Part shown: one piece after another, positions 33,207-43,956 of the stretch
Layout of the letters: each line of letters starts with the position of its first letter
How positions within the stretch are numbered: the stretch's first letter is position 1
Assembly: GCF_002575655.3 (NCBI RefSeq)
Contig: NC_053037.3
Span: 445,315,793 to 445,379,792, forward strand
Reading direction: 5' to 3'
Source: Aegilops tauschii subsp. strangulata
Lineage: Eukaryota; Streptophyta; Magnoliopsida; Poales; Poaceae
DNA length: 64,000 nucleotides
Notes under the pieces: model-generated
Database searches by the model: none
Seen by the model: the letters and a program-made list of their open reading frames with translations, nothing else
Told to the model about the DNA's origin: nothing
Translations under genes and position numbers: made by a program

Positions 33207-34146
33207 CCGCACCTTCACCCCCGAGCTGCGTAGCGTCGCTTGGCCTGGCAAGTTCAAGCCGGATCTACCTCCTCGCTACGACGGCACCCCCGACCCCGCG
33301 GAGTTCATGCAGCTCTACGAGCTGAGCATCGAGGCGGTCAACGGCGACGAGAAAGTCATGGCGAACTGGTTCCCCATGGCTCTCAAGGATGGCGCCCGCT
33401 CCTGGCTCCTGAACCTGCCTACAGGCTCGATCCCCTCCTGGGACGAGATGCGCGACCGTTTCGTTGCCAACTTCCAGGGCACTTGCGACCGCCCGCCGGC
33501 CGCGGGTGACCTGCGCCGCGTCAAACAACAACCAGGAGAGACCCTCCAGAAATACATCCAGCGCTTCAACAACGTTCGCCTCAAGATTCCCAAGGTGACG
33601 GATGAGGCCATCATCTCCGCGTTCTCTGATGGCATCCGTGACGTCAAGATGAAGGAGGAGCTCGTCATCCACGAGGAGTTGTGCACGTCTCTGGAGCTGT
33701 TCAACCTGGCGACCAAGTGCGCAAGAGCTGAGGAGGGGCGCCTCTCCCTCCTCGAGCTCCCGGCTACGGACCCGGAGGAGAAGAAAGCCAAGGCCAAGGA
33801 CGTGAAGTGCAAGGGAGCAGCCGTGCTCGTGGCAGAGCCGGACATGAAGCGCGGCAGGGACCAGCCCGAGTCATCCAACAGCAGCCGACCGTTCTGCACC
33901 TTCCATAACCTGCATAGCCACAACACCTGTGACTGTCAGGAGCTCGCAGCCATTCGAGAGGGACGCTTCGGTCGACGCCCCGAGCGCAACGACCGGGGCT
34001 ACGGCCGAGGAGGAGGACGTGGTGGCGGACGCTGGGATGACCGTGGCCCGCGCCAGGAGTGGCGCGACCGGCCTCGTGAGGACCGCTGGCAGGATCACCC
34101 TCGCGAGGGCGCCTGGAGGGATCAGCCGCGTGAGGATCGTCCTTAG
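33207..34146 (+). CDS. gag: G3 gag, capsid and C-terminal region
   Basis: An open frame of about 310 codons. The Retrotrans_gag core is clear: KFKPDLPPRYDGTPDPAEFM, then KDGARSWLLNLPTGSIPSWD, then FVANFQGTCDRPPAAGDLRR, and IISAFSDGIRD. A Cys/His-rich segment CTFHNLHSHNTCDCQEL follows at about residue 252 of the longer frame. The C-terminus is a striking Arg/Gly/Asp/Trp-rich tail with repeats such as DRWQDHPREGAWRDQPRED, ending at TAG. It forms the particle around element RNA. The start is lost to the H insertion. Confidence 0.85.
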
Positions 34147-34254
34147 GGCAACGCCGGTCTTCCTCCACTAACGCCACCACCAAGAAGGAATGACGACCAC
34201 CATCATGAAGAGGGGGCTGGTGGATTTCAGGAGCCACGTGCTATCGCCTGCATC

Positions 34255-34998
34255 TTGGGCGGAGCTCAAGCCCCAGCCTCACAGCGTATCTTCAAGCAGT
34301 TTGCTCGCGAGGTGAATGCAGTCCTCCCCAAGCTCGAGGCCACGCGCCCGCTCAGATGGTCCAAGTGCCCCATCACGTTCAGTTCAGCAGATCAGCTCAA
34401 GTGCGCAGCTACCGCTGGCGCCCTCCCAATGCTTTGTTCACCAGTCATCAGCAACGTGCAAGTTACCAAGACCCTCACCGACAGTGGCATAGGGCTCAAC
34501 GTCCTGTCCGTCGACACGTTCGACAACCTCCAAGTGCCCTACGACCAGCTTCAGCCTACCAAGCCTTTCTCAGGAGTGACCGACGGTTCCACCACACTGA
34601 TAGGGCAGGTCCGCCTCCCTGTCACCTTCGTAGAACGCAAGAACTACCGCACCGAGCTCATCGACTTCGACGTCGCCTACATCCGCCTGCCATATAAAGC
34701 GATCCTCGGGTACCCAGCCCTAGCCAAGTTCATGGTGGTGACCCATCACGGCTACAATGTCCTCAAGATGCCGGGAAGCGGCGGAATCATCATAGTCCCA
34801 TGTGAAGAAAGAGATGCGGTGTGCTCCCTCGAGCGCGTCTTCCAAGCTGCAGCAATCGACGACCCCGACAGCAAGGGCGAGCGCCCTCCTGAGACCACCC
34901 CCAAGAAGAAGAAGCAGCTGCACCGTGCAGGGCCTCAGGCAAGCGGCGCCTCGTCAGGATCGGCGCCCGCACCTGGGGCGCCTCCCTCCATCGCATAG
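34255..34998 (+). CDS. G3 retropepsin-like protease region
   Basis: 247 open codons. TLTDSGIGLNVLSVDTFDNL (about residues 75-94) matches the active-site region of Tat-lineage proteases, with DSGIG where DSGSG/DGGAG is usual. RLPYKAILGYPALAKFMVV (about residues 144-162) is the conserved ILGRP-like motif. The C-terminal 50 residues are a basic, Pro/Ser-rich linker (TPKKKKQLHRAG). It follows gag in the order expected for gag-protease-RT and ends at TAG. Confidence 0.75.
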   Translation: MGGAQAPASQRIFKQFAREVNAVLPKLEATRPLRWSKCPITFSSADQLKCAATAGALPMLCSPVISNVQVTKTLTDSGIGLNVLSVDTFDNLQVPYDQLQPTKPFSGVTDGSTTLIGQVRLPVTFVERKNYRTELIDFDVAYIRLPYKAILGYPALAKFMVVTHHGYNVLKMPGSGGIIIVPCEERDAVCSLERVFQAAAIDDPDSKGERPPETTPKKKKQLHRAGPQASGASSGSAPAPGAPPSIA

Positions 34999-35097
34999 GA
35001 AAGCGCGCCCAGCGCCCCTCTCGGGTAGAGCTCGGGGGCTCTCTTCTGGAGGGCCTCGGACTTTGCCAACATCACGAGGGAGGCGCTTGGGCACCAC

Positions 35098-35610
35098 TTG
35101 GAAGCATGCTTCACGGCATGTTTCCCTCAGGAGGACACAGGGCGAGGAGCGCCCAACGCTCAGGATTTCATCACCAAGACCACTCGGGAACTGCAAGACG
35201 CAAGAGCCATGCGCGGCGGCCGCCGCGCACCAGGCGCAGCTACCCATCCAGGCGAGGATGCCGGGCTGCGCGTCTGCATCGACGTCCTAGGGCTAAACAG
35301 GGCAGCGTCTTAGGAGCTTTTCTGGCCTTCGCGCGTGGGATGCTGCGAGGGCCCACCTCACAGCTACGTTCGCATGCCTTTTGGCCTGCCAAGCGTGGCG
35401 TCCGCCTATCAGCGCAACCTGCGGCGTGCCCTGGCGACTCAGGAGGCCAGGCATCACGCCGTCCTGACGGAGATGGAGACGGTCCTCAAGGAACCACCAG
35501 GACCCCCAGAGCCTCCCGAGGCTCAGGGCCCCGGTGGCTCGTGAGGAGCAACCCCTTCGCCGCGTACCTTCAGGTGCCGCAGCTCTCCTTCATCAACAAA
35601 ATTAGGTGAC
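35098..35610 (+). pseudogene. G3 reverse transcriptase remnant
   Basis: Short matches to RT appear in broken frames: GLRVCIDVLGLNRA (compare the CVDFRDLNRA motif) near 35265-35310 and SYVRMPFGLPSVASAYQRN near 35362-35418, where RT has YxRMPFGLKNAGATYQR. The catalytic aspartates, thumb, RNase H and integrase are absent, so most of pol was deleted. Confidence 0.65.
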
Positions 35611-35625
35611 ATTTTCCAAGTTTAT

Positions 35626-35795
35626 TTAGCTGGGAGTGCCCTCAGGGCTGCATCATTCCCATGCCGCATGGGTCCATCCCCGTGGCATGTATCCCTTTTA
35701 TGTCTTTAGCTTACCTTGCTGGGAGCACCCCTCGGGCTGCATCATTGCCAAGCCGCACGGGCCTGACCCAGTGGCATGTATCTTCCCTGCATTTA
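35626..35795 (+). repeat. Two direct repeats of about 85 bp in G3 3' region
   Basis: GCTGGGAGTGCCCTCAGGGC at 35629 and GCTGGGAGCACCCCTCGGGC at 35719 head two copies that both end in GTGGCATGTATC. Non-coding. Confidence 0.75.
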
Positions 35796-35876
35796 CTTAA
35801 GCTTGTCGCTTCCATGCTTAATCTATCTATGACTATCACCTGTTTGACTCTCACCTCCCACCACTACTAGGGAAAA

Positions 35877-36080
35877 GCCTAGCAGCAGCGCGGGTTTTAG
35901 GTACATTAGTAGCGCGGGGACCGGCGCTACTAATAAGGCGCTACAGATAACACTTAGCAGCAGCGCGTGGGCGCCCGCGCTGCTGGTATACAAGTGTAGC
36001 AGCAGCGTGCTTCGTGCAAGCTCGCTACTGCTAATAGCTCTAGCGTGCTTGGGCAGGACGCGCTACTGCTACTGTCACAC
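35877..36080. repeat. CACTA left subterminal repeats
   Basis: Repeated AGCAGCGCG / GCGCTACTA / CGCTACTGCTA units directly inside the left terminal inverted repeat. Confidence 0.85.
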
Positions 36081-36841
36081 TGCTGCTAACTTTCTAATTT
36101 TAGTAGTTTTTGTTTTTTTCTGCATATTTGTTTTGTATTTGAACAGGCTTTATACAAGAATCTTTAGCAGATACAAATGTCATGATGATACACATACAAA
36201 TGGCTGCGAGGCCACAAATGTAATCATGGCATATACATACAAATAGTCTCATCATAATCATCATCCAACACAAAGTGGTATCTCGTCATCATCTCGAAAA
36301 TAGGGATACAAGTCTCGATTACTTGCAACTACATCGACATCCATCTAAACAATGATATACGCGAGAAGAGCTATCACTTTGAGTGAGAGTGGAACTATGC
36401 AGTACATGAGTTCGTATCCCTTTCTCGCATTAGCGTGAACCTAAACTAACTACTGTCTGTCGCTCGGAAACCGGAAACAGGTACACCTGGGCCTGACACT
36501 CCGGCCACTCGTCGTATATATACTCCTGGCGTAGCACTTCTTCGCCATCGATGATCTATGCACCTGCATCGTCACATGAGTCGATGATATGCAACATATA
36601 TAGTTGAGCAACAGAAAGAGACAGACTTGGCAAAAATAGAAGCAACATATCATAAGCATAAATAACAAAGTTGATCGTACCCAAAATGCCCTAACTAGAG
36701 TGATCATCGCTAGTCGAGGAGGATGGTTTAATTACATCACAAATAAAGTTTCATCGTGCATAACTCAAAGTTTTGTCATACAGAAAGTGTGGACTAAACG
36801 GACACATTGTCATATATCGACAATCACTCCAACATGTCGTG
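36081..36841. other. CACTA left spacer, non-coding
   Basis: About 760 bp, AT-rich, between the subterminal repeats and the 3' end of the gene. Presumably the 3' UTR and terminator of the minus-strand gene; no clear feature. Confidence 0.5.
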
Positions 36842-39800
36842 TCATCCATCCAAGTCAGGGAGATAGTCCCCGAGCCTAGTGAAAGGCTTCAGGTCGAGAC
36901 GCTGAGAGGCTACCCGTGTTCGGACGTCTTCCCGCGACATTTGTCCTTCTTCGTAGAACATCCCTGTTTTTCCGACGACCTCCTTCATGATGATTTGGGC
37001 AAGTTCGCGCTGGATGTGATAGAACTCAGCTCGAAGTCGATGATCCTCGATATCTCCTAAGTTCTTTGCCCATTGCAGAATATGGGCATCGCCGGATTTA
37101 GCTGACATGCGAAGGTTCTGGTGATCCCGTCTGTACTCCAGCATGTGGTGTAGGACATAGAATCCATCATTAAGAGAATCACTCGGTTGTTGGATGCAGC
37201 AGAAGTCAGTCTTATGGCCGAAGGCGGGCCTGCCGTCCCTTCTCTTCTTGTCCTTGACCTCTCCACCCCGTGCGCCGTAGTGATAGATAGCATTGTCGAG
37301 AGCATCCTTGATGTGGGTGTAATCCTTTTTGTTAATGTTCTTCGACGAGTCCAAGTAAAGAGCATGGGAGTATTGGGGGTAGAGGATGATGAGGACGGCG
37401 CGCCCGCTGCTGTGCAAAATAAGTGCACCTCAAATTAATTAGCCTCCACCGTGCAAATGAATGATTGAAATCGAAGGAAGGATATCTGCGCGGATGACTT
37501 ACAGGGGATGATAAGGCACGAGAATCGCCTCCTTGTCCTTATTGGCGAGCATGAAATTGACTATGTAGTCCCTCGCGTATTCACGGTGCTTTGCGCAGAC
37601 TCCCAAGAAGCTCTCGTGCATGAAGTACGGGTCAGCAACACAGATATAAGGTATCTGCTCAACCCCGATGATGTAGTTCATGTGCAAGGCATAAAAGCAG
37701 ACAAACGTAAAATCCAGCTTCTTCACGTGAAACATGTCGAATATGTAATCGAATCGAAGGAAGAACTTATCCGCGGGGAAGAAGTCGATGTACGACAATT
37801 GCTGCGGAACGTTAACCACGTAGAGTGGGTATCCAGGATCTTTCGAGGCGATGAGGCCTTTCTCTATCCGCAGCATATCGTCATGAAGACTCCTTAGATC
37901 GCCGAATCTGGCCTTTAGCGCTGCTGCAGGTAGGATTGGTTGACCGGGGATATGCAATTTATCCGCAGCGGTGATATCTATACGGTCTTGAACCCGAGGC
38001 TGCTGAGGCGGCTGGATCATAGAATCAGCTTTCTTGCCTTTCCTCGCTCTCTTCCTAGGCTTCTTTGCCGGAAGGTCGTCTATAATACGTTGAGCCTCCG
38101 GAGGCGGCAATTCAGGCACTGACTCATGACGCTCAAACCCTGAGTAGGCGCTAGTATAGACATACCGTTGAGTGCCATCGTCATCCTCATCCTCATCCAT
38201 GGCGACGCCATTAGCGACTAATGGAGCCTCTTCCTTACCCCGTCCGCTATCACCCAACCCGACACCCGACACTAATTGGGTAGGTGGGGTGTTGATGCTC
38301 ATACCTTGCTGAGGCTGCGTGCTCGTGGGTGTGCTCCCGGCCGCCTCCAGACGAAGCAGACTCTTTGGCCACAACAGGACCCACCCATTGCAACAATCAC
38401 CAAGCCACCGCGAGGTCTCGTCGTCATCCCCCCTAGTACCAGAGGAGGCAAATTCTCGTGGCCCGGTTTGACACTGGCCACGGAAACCTTGAAAACGTTC
38501 GGGGGATCGGCCGGCTGTGGAACAATGGTTCCTTCGGCTTCATTATCGTCGCCTTCCCCACGTCCACCTTCTAGTCGCCGATGGTGTATAATATGGTGCA
38601 CGGGGTTTCGTCGGCCTGCAAAGAAAAGTCTGCGACGTGAGACATCCGAAAGGCAACGAAAACGGGAGATTATACATTTATTGAAGGGGCCGGTGTGACA
38701 GATACCGTGAGGGCGTCGAGCTCAGCCAAAGATGAAGCACCACCGAGCACATCCGGTGCGGGAGCAGGTGCTGGAGCCGGTGCGGGAGCAGGTGCAGCTG
38801 CAGGTGCTGGTGCAGCTGCAGGTGCTGGTGCAACGCTAGTCGAGCTACTCCCCAAGAAGTCAGCAAGGGGAAAGTCCGCTGCATTTTTTTCTGGATTTTG
38901 CCTGGCCCAATTGAAAACGGCTGGAACCAAGGAAGTGGACATATCTACAACCATCTGTTTTGCGGTAGCTACCGCTGTTGCGACTGTCTGAGATGATATC
39001 TTCTCAAACGCAATCTCAACCTTCTTGTCGATGTTTTCTTCGGTTAACCTCCGTCTTTCCTTTCTCTCCTCCTTGGTCTCACTGTAGTACTTCTTCCACG
39101 TGGCGCCGTCTCCGACACTGTGCACGCGTCCATACGATGGTCGAGTATCCACCGGGAGTCGTTTCAATATGTTCAACGCCTGGTTGAATGGAGTGTCCCA
39201 CTTGGGCCTCGCCAACGCCTCAGACGGCGAGTCGCTTTCAGCCGCAATCCTGTGCTGCTCTCTCTGCAAAAGGCACAAGGATCGTTTACAAATATGACTA
39301 ACGTGCAGTCGAATTGATCAAAAACTAAAATTACCAGCAGTCTGATGAACTCCGTCGTGACCGCGTTCGTCTCGAAAACCTTCTTCACTGGGTCCCAACG
39401 GTGCCGGGCCCTGAGGACGTCACGCTCCTGCGGGACAGTGAACTCCGCCAAGGGGTCTGGGATGCCCAGACTCGCGGCTTCCGCGTCCTCCTTGGCCCAT
39501 TTGGACCTCTTCCCGCCGTAACCACGGCTTCCGAGGTGGTGGCTCCCAATGTTCCTCTGTTGAAGCCCCTTCATGTACTTAGACTTTTTTTTGGCAGCTT
39601 CGGCCTTGCAAGCCGCCTTGAATATTTGAAACTGCTCTTCCGTGATTGTCGGATTATCCTTTACAATCTCGGAGTAGGGTTCCTTCTTGTCGATGATCCT
39701 TGCTTTCACCCTTGTTTTCCAGGCGGCCAACGCGTCGCTAAACTTGGTCATGGCGTGTTTGTTTATCTTCTTCATTGCCGGGTCCTTATCTGGATCTTTA

Positions 39801-40210
39801 TAATCCTTTTCATTCCGGCCCGGGAACAAGAATATCTGGTGAAACTTCTTTAGGAGGGAGGTCCTCATATTATCTATCTTCTGTAGTTTCTCATCGTTGA
39901 TGGTGGCGGTTGTCCGTACGATGCAGCCTATTTGATTGTCGTAGCACGCGCGTGCTTCTTGGGCCGCTTTTAGCTCAAAATTGCCGTCGTCCACCTCTGT
40001 GACCACCAGTCTAGTAGTCCTGAGCTTGTTAGGAAGCCGTTGCCTCTTTACTTTCAGTTCTACACCGGCTCCGCTAGTCTCGGCGCCGGTCTCAGTCTGA
40101 GCGCCGGTCTCGATGCCGGTCTCAGTCTCAGCGCCGGTCTCAGTCTCAGCGCCGGTCTCAGTCTCGTCGGCAAGGCTCAAAAATTCGTCCGCTGGTAGAT
40201 GTCGTCGCAA
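36842..40210 (-). pseudogene. CACTA gene: Transposase_24-like plus Ulp1-like protein, four exons
   Basis: Predicted exons on the minus strand: 40210-39335, 39263-38706, 38615-37503 and 37409-36842. Introns have good sites (GTAATT...TTTTGCAG; GTATCT...TTTGCAG; GTAAGT...GCACAG). Exon 1 starts MRRHLPADEF, has a tandem TETGAE acidic repeat, then a Transposase_24-like region ending YGGKRSKWAKEDAEAASLG and GIPDPLAEF. Exon 2 ends in an Ala/Pro run (APAPAAAPAP). Exons 3-4 carry the Ulp1-like C-terminal region (YIVNFMLANKD, then LYPQYSHALYLDSSKN and CCIQQPSDSLNDGFYVLHHM). The frame shifts inside exon 3 (near 38380), so it is probably inactive. Such proteins bind the subterminal repeats or have unknown accessory roles. 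Confidence 0.75.
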
Positions 40211-41224
40211 TCACCAGAACCCTGTCCTTCATCGTTGCTAGCATGTTTCCTACGATTAAATCTAGTCAATTAATTATAGACCTAATAAAATGAATAATGA
40301 CATAAAAAGGCCTATTGTTTTGCAGGAACGTTGACTCCATCTCGGTGCAGAAAATCCCGGGCACTCGATATGTCCTAGTTTGTAGCACAAGTCATGCCGA
40401 AATTCACGGAAAATTTCGGCATGACCTTTGCTAAAAAGTGGACAAATCGAGAACCTGAATTTTGCCGGAACGGAAATGAATCAACATTCCAGCAAAACAT
40501 AGGCCACTCGGCTTCATTCCCTGGAAACAACAAAAGACCACTTGGGCATAATCGAACCACTTCAATGTCGATTATGATCAATGAGCAAACACAATTGAGG
40601 ATTTTTCATATATCATGACCACTTCAAATTTGCATCTCCTAGTGTTTGACACTTCAAGAAAATCTACACAAATCTCATGCTCTCTGAAACTCAATTCAAA
40701 AACCAAATATAGATGGAGGCAGATGTGGCGAGGGAGGCAGGGGCGTCTCTGTCAAAGCCCTAGTTAAGCATATACAATTTTTTCCTACGGCGAGGGAGGC
40801 AGATGTGGCGAGAGAGGCAGGGGCGTCTCTGTCAAAGCCCTAACTAAATTCTTTTCCTAACTAAATTAACCTAACTAATTTAGAGAGAGAGAGAGAGGAG
40901 GGGTGGGGGCTTACAGAGGATGGCTCCGGTGGTGGCGCGGGAGGCAGTGGTGGCGAGGGAGGCAGGGGCGTCTCCGGTGACGGTGAGGGAGGCAGTTGTG
41001 GCGAGGGAGGATCCGGTGGCGTCGACTGCGGCTCCGGTGGCGTTGATGAGGCCGGGCGGCTCCGGTGGCGTCGACGGCGCGCGGCTCTGGTGGCTCCGGG
41101 GGCGTCGACGTCGGCAGGAGACGGCGGCGAAGTGGGGCGACGGTGAATCGGGCAGATGGCGGCGGCGTGGGTCGAGGGATTTGGGGGAGAAGTGGTGGCC
41201 GGGGGGAAACGGTTTTTTGGTTAA
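40211..41224 (-). other. CACTA right spacer and gene upstream region
   Basis: About 1 kb. It contains a minisatellite-like stretch at 40915-41060 (GGTGGCG(C/A)GGGAGGCAG units) and a duplicated GGCGAGGGAGGCAGATGTGG block (40724-40763 and 40788-40827). It should hold the promoter of the minus-strand gene. The 132-codon plus frame here is a repeat artefact. Confidence 0.55.
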
Positions 41225-41816
41225 GTCAAACTTAGCAGTAGCGCTTTCCGCGAAACGCGCTATAGCTAAGTTAGCTATAGCGATTTTCACAAAACGTGCT
41301 ACTGCTATAGCTATGTAATTTCCTTCATATTTCTTATTTCCTTTTCTGTTTCTACAACGGGGGTCTAGGAAACGCGCTGCAGCTACGTTAGCTATAGCTC
41401 CTCTTACGAACAAACGCTACTGCTATGCCTTTCTCCTTTTTTCGCTTTTTCATTTATTTTCCTCTACATTTTATTTTTTCCTTTCTCCTTTTTCCATTTC
41501 TTTCTTTTTCATTTACTTTTCCATTTGTTTTTCATTTTATTTTATTTCCATTAGCAGTAGCGCTCTCCGCGCGAAACGCGCTACAACTTATGTCCTAGCG
41601 GTAGCGCGCTTCTCTCAAGACAGCTACTGCTATGCGTAGCCTATCGTTTTAGCAAGGGGAATATTAGTGGTAGCGCTTTTTCATGTGCACGCGCTACTGC
41701 TACTGTTGTATCTGTAGCGCGGTTTTCGCACGCGCGCTACTGCTATTTAGCACTACCGCCCATTTTTGACACGCGCTACTGCTAAATTTCTGTGTATAAG
41801 GTTTTCCCTAGTAGTG
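41225..41816. repeat. CACTA right subterminal repeats and TIR
   Basis: More than ten copies of TAGCAGTAGCGC / GCGCTACTGCTA variants, ending in the terminal inverted repeat at 41802-41816. Confidence 0.85.
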
Positions 41817-42851
41817 CACGGGGGCTACCCACGATGGCATGGCACTTGTGCACGGGTCTGTCCCTGCAACGTCTACAGACCTGAGCGGTCGAGCTCTGGC
41901 TCGCGGCACGCCCCATGCACGTCACCTCACCAGGACCTCAGTACCTTCATTTCCTCACGGAGCAACCAGCGGCCGACTGGCAACCATGATGGCAAACTGT
42001 GTTTCTCCTTGTGCTGGCTTGCAGGAATCTCGTGAGAATGAAAGCAGGTGGCACTGCGAGCTCCCTCTTCGCCCATGCAATCCGCTTGCGCGTTAAAAGG
42101 GGGCTCCTGAGCATCGTGACTCAGGAGCTCCTACTGGCTCTCCAGCCATCACCCCCTGGCCTTGACCACGGCATGCGACCTGGCATACCAGCGGCGGCTG
42201 AGCTTGCTCGAGGGCCGGGACCTGAGGACGTAGAGCATGAAGGAGAGCGTGGGAGAGGGGGAGGCTCATACGGGCCAGACCTAGCTACACTGCGGATGCC
42301 TACGCACGAACCTATCGCACCACGAGGAATCAACCCCGAATTGTCAAGATAAGTCCCGCGCTCAGACCGGCTAGTCGTTGGAGCCTGGGGGTCATGCTCG
42401 CCGCAGTCCTGTTGCGGCAACGCTGCCTCCCTTTCTTACCTTACCATGGCTGCTTGAGCGCCAAAGGGGACCTCCTGAGCATCGCGCCTCAGGAGCTCTT
42501 ACTAGACCTCGGGCCGCTCACCTCCTGGCCTTGACCACGCACGCGACCTGGCATACCAGCGACGGCTGCAGCTTGCCTGGGGACCGGGACCTGTCAGCGT
42601 AGAGCAACAAGCCATCGCGAGGTTGGAAAGGGGAGACCGAGCCTAAACAGGACATGCGTTCACAAATTTCCATAATAAGGATAATATCAACAAAAGACAT
42701 TTCAGACGCTTTACATGCCCCCACGGGGTACTTCACGATTACTCGCAGGGAACAAAAGACGAGAACTTAGGGGAATCCTATCTACACGCCCCCACGGCCG
42801 CCGTCATCGTCAACAGTGGGCCACGGGAGGCCGGTGCCAACCCCATCCAGA
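41817..42851 (+). other. G3 3' region between CACTA and antisense ORF
   Basis: Continues the G3 body. It includes a direct repeat of about 135 bp (42107-42240 and 42474-42606; shared GCATACCAGCG and CTGGCCTTGACCAC). No gene recognised. Confidence 0.6.
42107..42606 (+). repeat. Direct repeat of about 135 bp in G3
   Basis: Units at 42107-42240 and 42474-42606 both begin near CTCCTGAGCATCG and end near ACGTAGAGCA / GCGTAGAGCA, separated by about 230 bp. Confidence 0.75.
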
Positions 42852-43640
42852 TCAGCGACGGCGGCGGCTGGACGCCGCAGCCTTGCTCCGAGCACGGCGA
42901 GAACTTGGGGGCACGTAGCTGTCGTCGCTCGTCTCCAGAGTCTCGTAGAGCTCAGGAGAACCGCTGGACTCCCAAGAGTCGCTGCTGCTGGAGGGGCCGC
43001 AGGCGGGGCGCACATCGTCCTGGTGCTCCCCACCAGGGCAGCACTCCAGGCGGCGGCCCTCTGCATCGAAGACCTTGAACGACAGCGTGGAGGCGCCGTC
43101 ATAATCCAAGTGGATCGTGAGGGCGCCCTCAGTGCGGCAAACCCGCGCGACCTCACCCCAGCCACGGGTCATGAATATCTTGCGGCACGAGACCGCTTCA
43201 ACCTCTGCTCCAGTCGCCGGAGCGTCACAGTCAGCATGCTGCAACCAGAGCTCGAGGGGTCCCCTCGGCGGCATCATGTCAGAGAAGAACCGTGGGAAGC
43301 AGATCCAAGTGCTCGGGGGCATCGCCTCCCATAGCACAAGCCCGCGCGAGGAGTCCGTGGCGTGGACTCCAAGGGCGGCGACGCGCGTTACCGCGGCACG
43401 GCGACCATGGTCGCGGCGAGCGCGCCGACGCTCGTCGCTCCTTCCTCCTGAGCCCCCGGCTGGGGCGTACAGGGGTAACGGATACCCAGGAGGAGGCCGC
43501 TCGCACCAAGGCCTCGTCACCACCTGCATCGCCATTGCGTCGCGGCGGTGAACCGGCCTCTTCTTCGGCGGGAGTAGTACAGGCCCGTCGAGGGGAGTCT
43601 TTCCCTTCGCCGCAGCAGAAAACCTTTGGATGGGCGCCAT
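42852..43640 (-). CDS. G3 antisense ORF with B3-like segment
   Basis: 262 codons from ATG 43640 (MAPIQRFSAAAKGKTPLDGP) to the stop at 42852, without a lesion. I prefer this start to the in-frame ATG at 43877 because a TATAAAT box lies 82-88 bp upstream. The N-terminal half is basic, Arg/Pro-rich, possibly nuclear. At about residues 120-215 the pattern ICFPRFFSDMMPPRGPLELW, RKIFMTRGWGEVARVC, LDYDGASTLSFKVFDAEGRR resembles the plant B3 DNA-binding fold, where a strand-turn-helix KxFxxxGW is followed by GD.vvFxYDG.s.F.VkvFd. The C-terminus is Ser/Asp-rich (SSSSDSWESSGSPELYETLE) then basic. It lies antisense about 330 bp before the G3 3' LTR. The B3 call is from motif memory; the alternative is an unrelated beta-rich domain. 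Confidence 0.6.
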   Translation of the reverse strand: MAPIQRFSAAAKGKTPLDGPVLLPPKKRPVHRRDAMAMQVVTRPWCERPPPGYPLPLYAPAGGSGGRSDERRRARRDHGRRAAVTRVAALGVHATDSSRGLVLWEAMPPSTWICFPRFFSDMMPPRGPLELWLQHADCDAPATGAEVEAVSCRKIFMTRGWGEVARVCRTEGALTIHLDYDGASTLSFKVFDAEGRRLECCPGGEHQDDVRPACGPSSSSDSWESSGSPELYETLETSDDSYVPPSSRRARSKAAASSRRRR

Positions 43641-43721
43641 CGGTGTCGGCGGTGGAGCAGAGGAGGAAGAAGCAAGCGGAATGGGAAGAGATGGGCGACG
43701 GGGGGCTCTGCCCCCCTCCTC

Positions 43722-43728
43722 ATTTATA
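43722..43728 (-). promoter_or_regulatory. TATA box of the G3 antisense ORF
   Basis: Minus-strand TATAAAT in the context GCTATAAATGAGG, 82-88 bp before the chosen ATG, a normal plant spacing. Confidence 0.5.
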
Positions 43729-43956
43729 GCAGGAGAAGGCCAACCAGCACCCCCCACGATCACAGGTAATGATGGTTTTCCTTGCATGTCGCAGGGACTT
43801 GTCAAGTCGGGCAGTTGCCGAGGCAGCGTGGGGAAGCGGAGACGCCCACGTTCAATCAACCGCCACACGTTGACCAAGGCCGCAGGCTATTGGGGCCCGC
43901 GGCGCTCCGCACTTGACCTTTGGCTTCACCTCGAAGCCAAGCCCGAGCGCGCCTTG

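Larger units (their letters stand above)
35862..41816 (-). mobile_element. CACTA DNA transposon with a TNP1/Ulp1-type gene, no TNPD
   Basis: It starts CACTACTAGGGAAAAGCCTA and ends with the inverse TTTTCCCTAGTAGTG. A perfect 3-bp duplication CAC (35859-35861, 41817-41819) flanks it, as expected for CACTA (En/Spm). Subterminal regions are packed with GCGCTACTGCTA-type repeats in both orientations (35877-36080, 41225-41790), the binding sites of the CACTA accessory protein. It carries one spliced minus-strand gene (36842-40210). No TNPD/Transposase_21 catalytic gene is found in the 5.95 kb, so it would depend on another element. Confidence 0.93.

Noticed and set aside
40920..41318. Plus-strand ORF of 132 codons in the CACTA element
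   Set aside because: Made of GGTGGCG/GGGAGGCAG minisatellite units; repetitive VAREA-type translation, opposite to the real gene.
35877..41790. GCGCTACTGCTA repeats as a CRISPR-like or satellite array
   Set aside because: They are confined to the two ends of a CACTA transposon in both orientations, the known pattern of subterminal transposase-binding repeats.
42852..43877. Longer version of the B3-like ORF starting at 43877
   Set aside because: The extra 79 codons lie upstream of the TATA box and reach toward the LTR border; the ATG at 43640 fits the promoter better.
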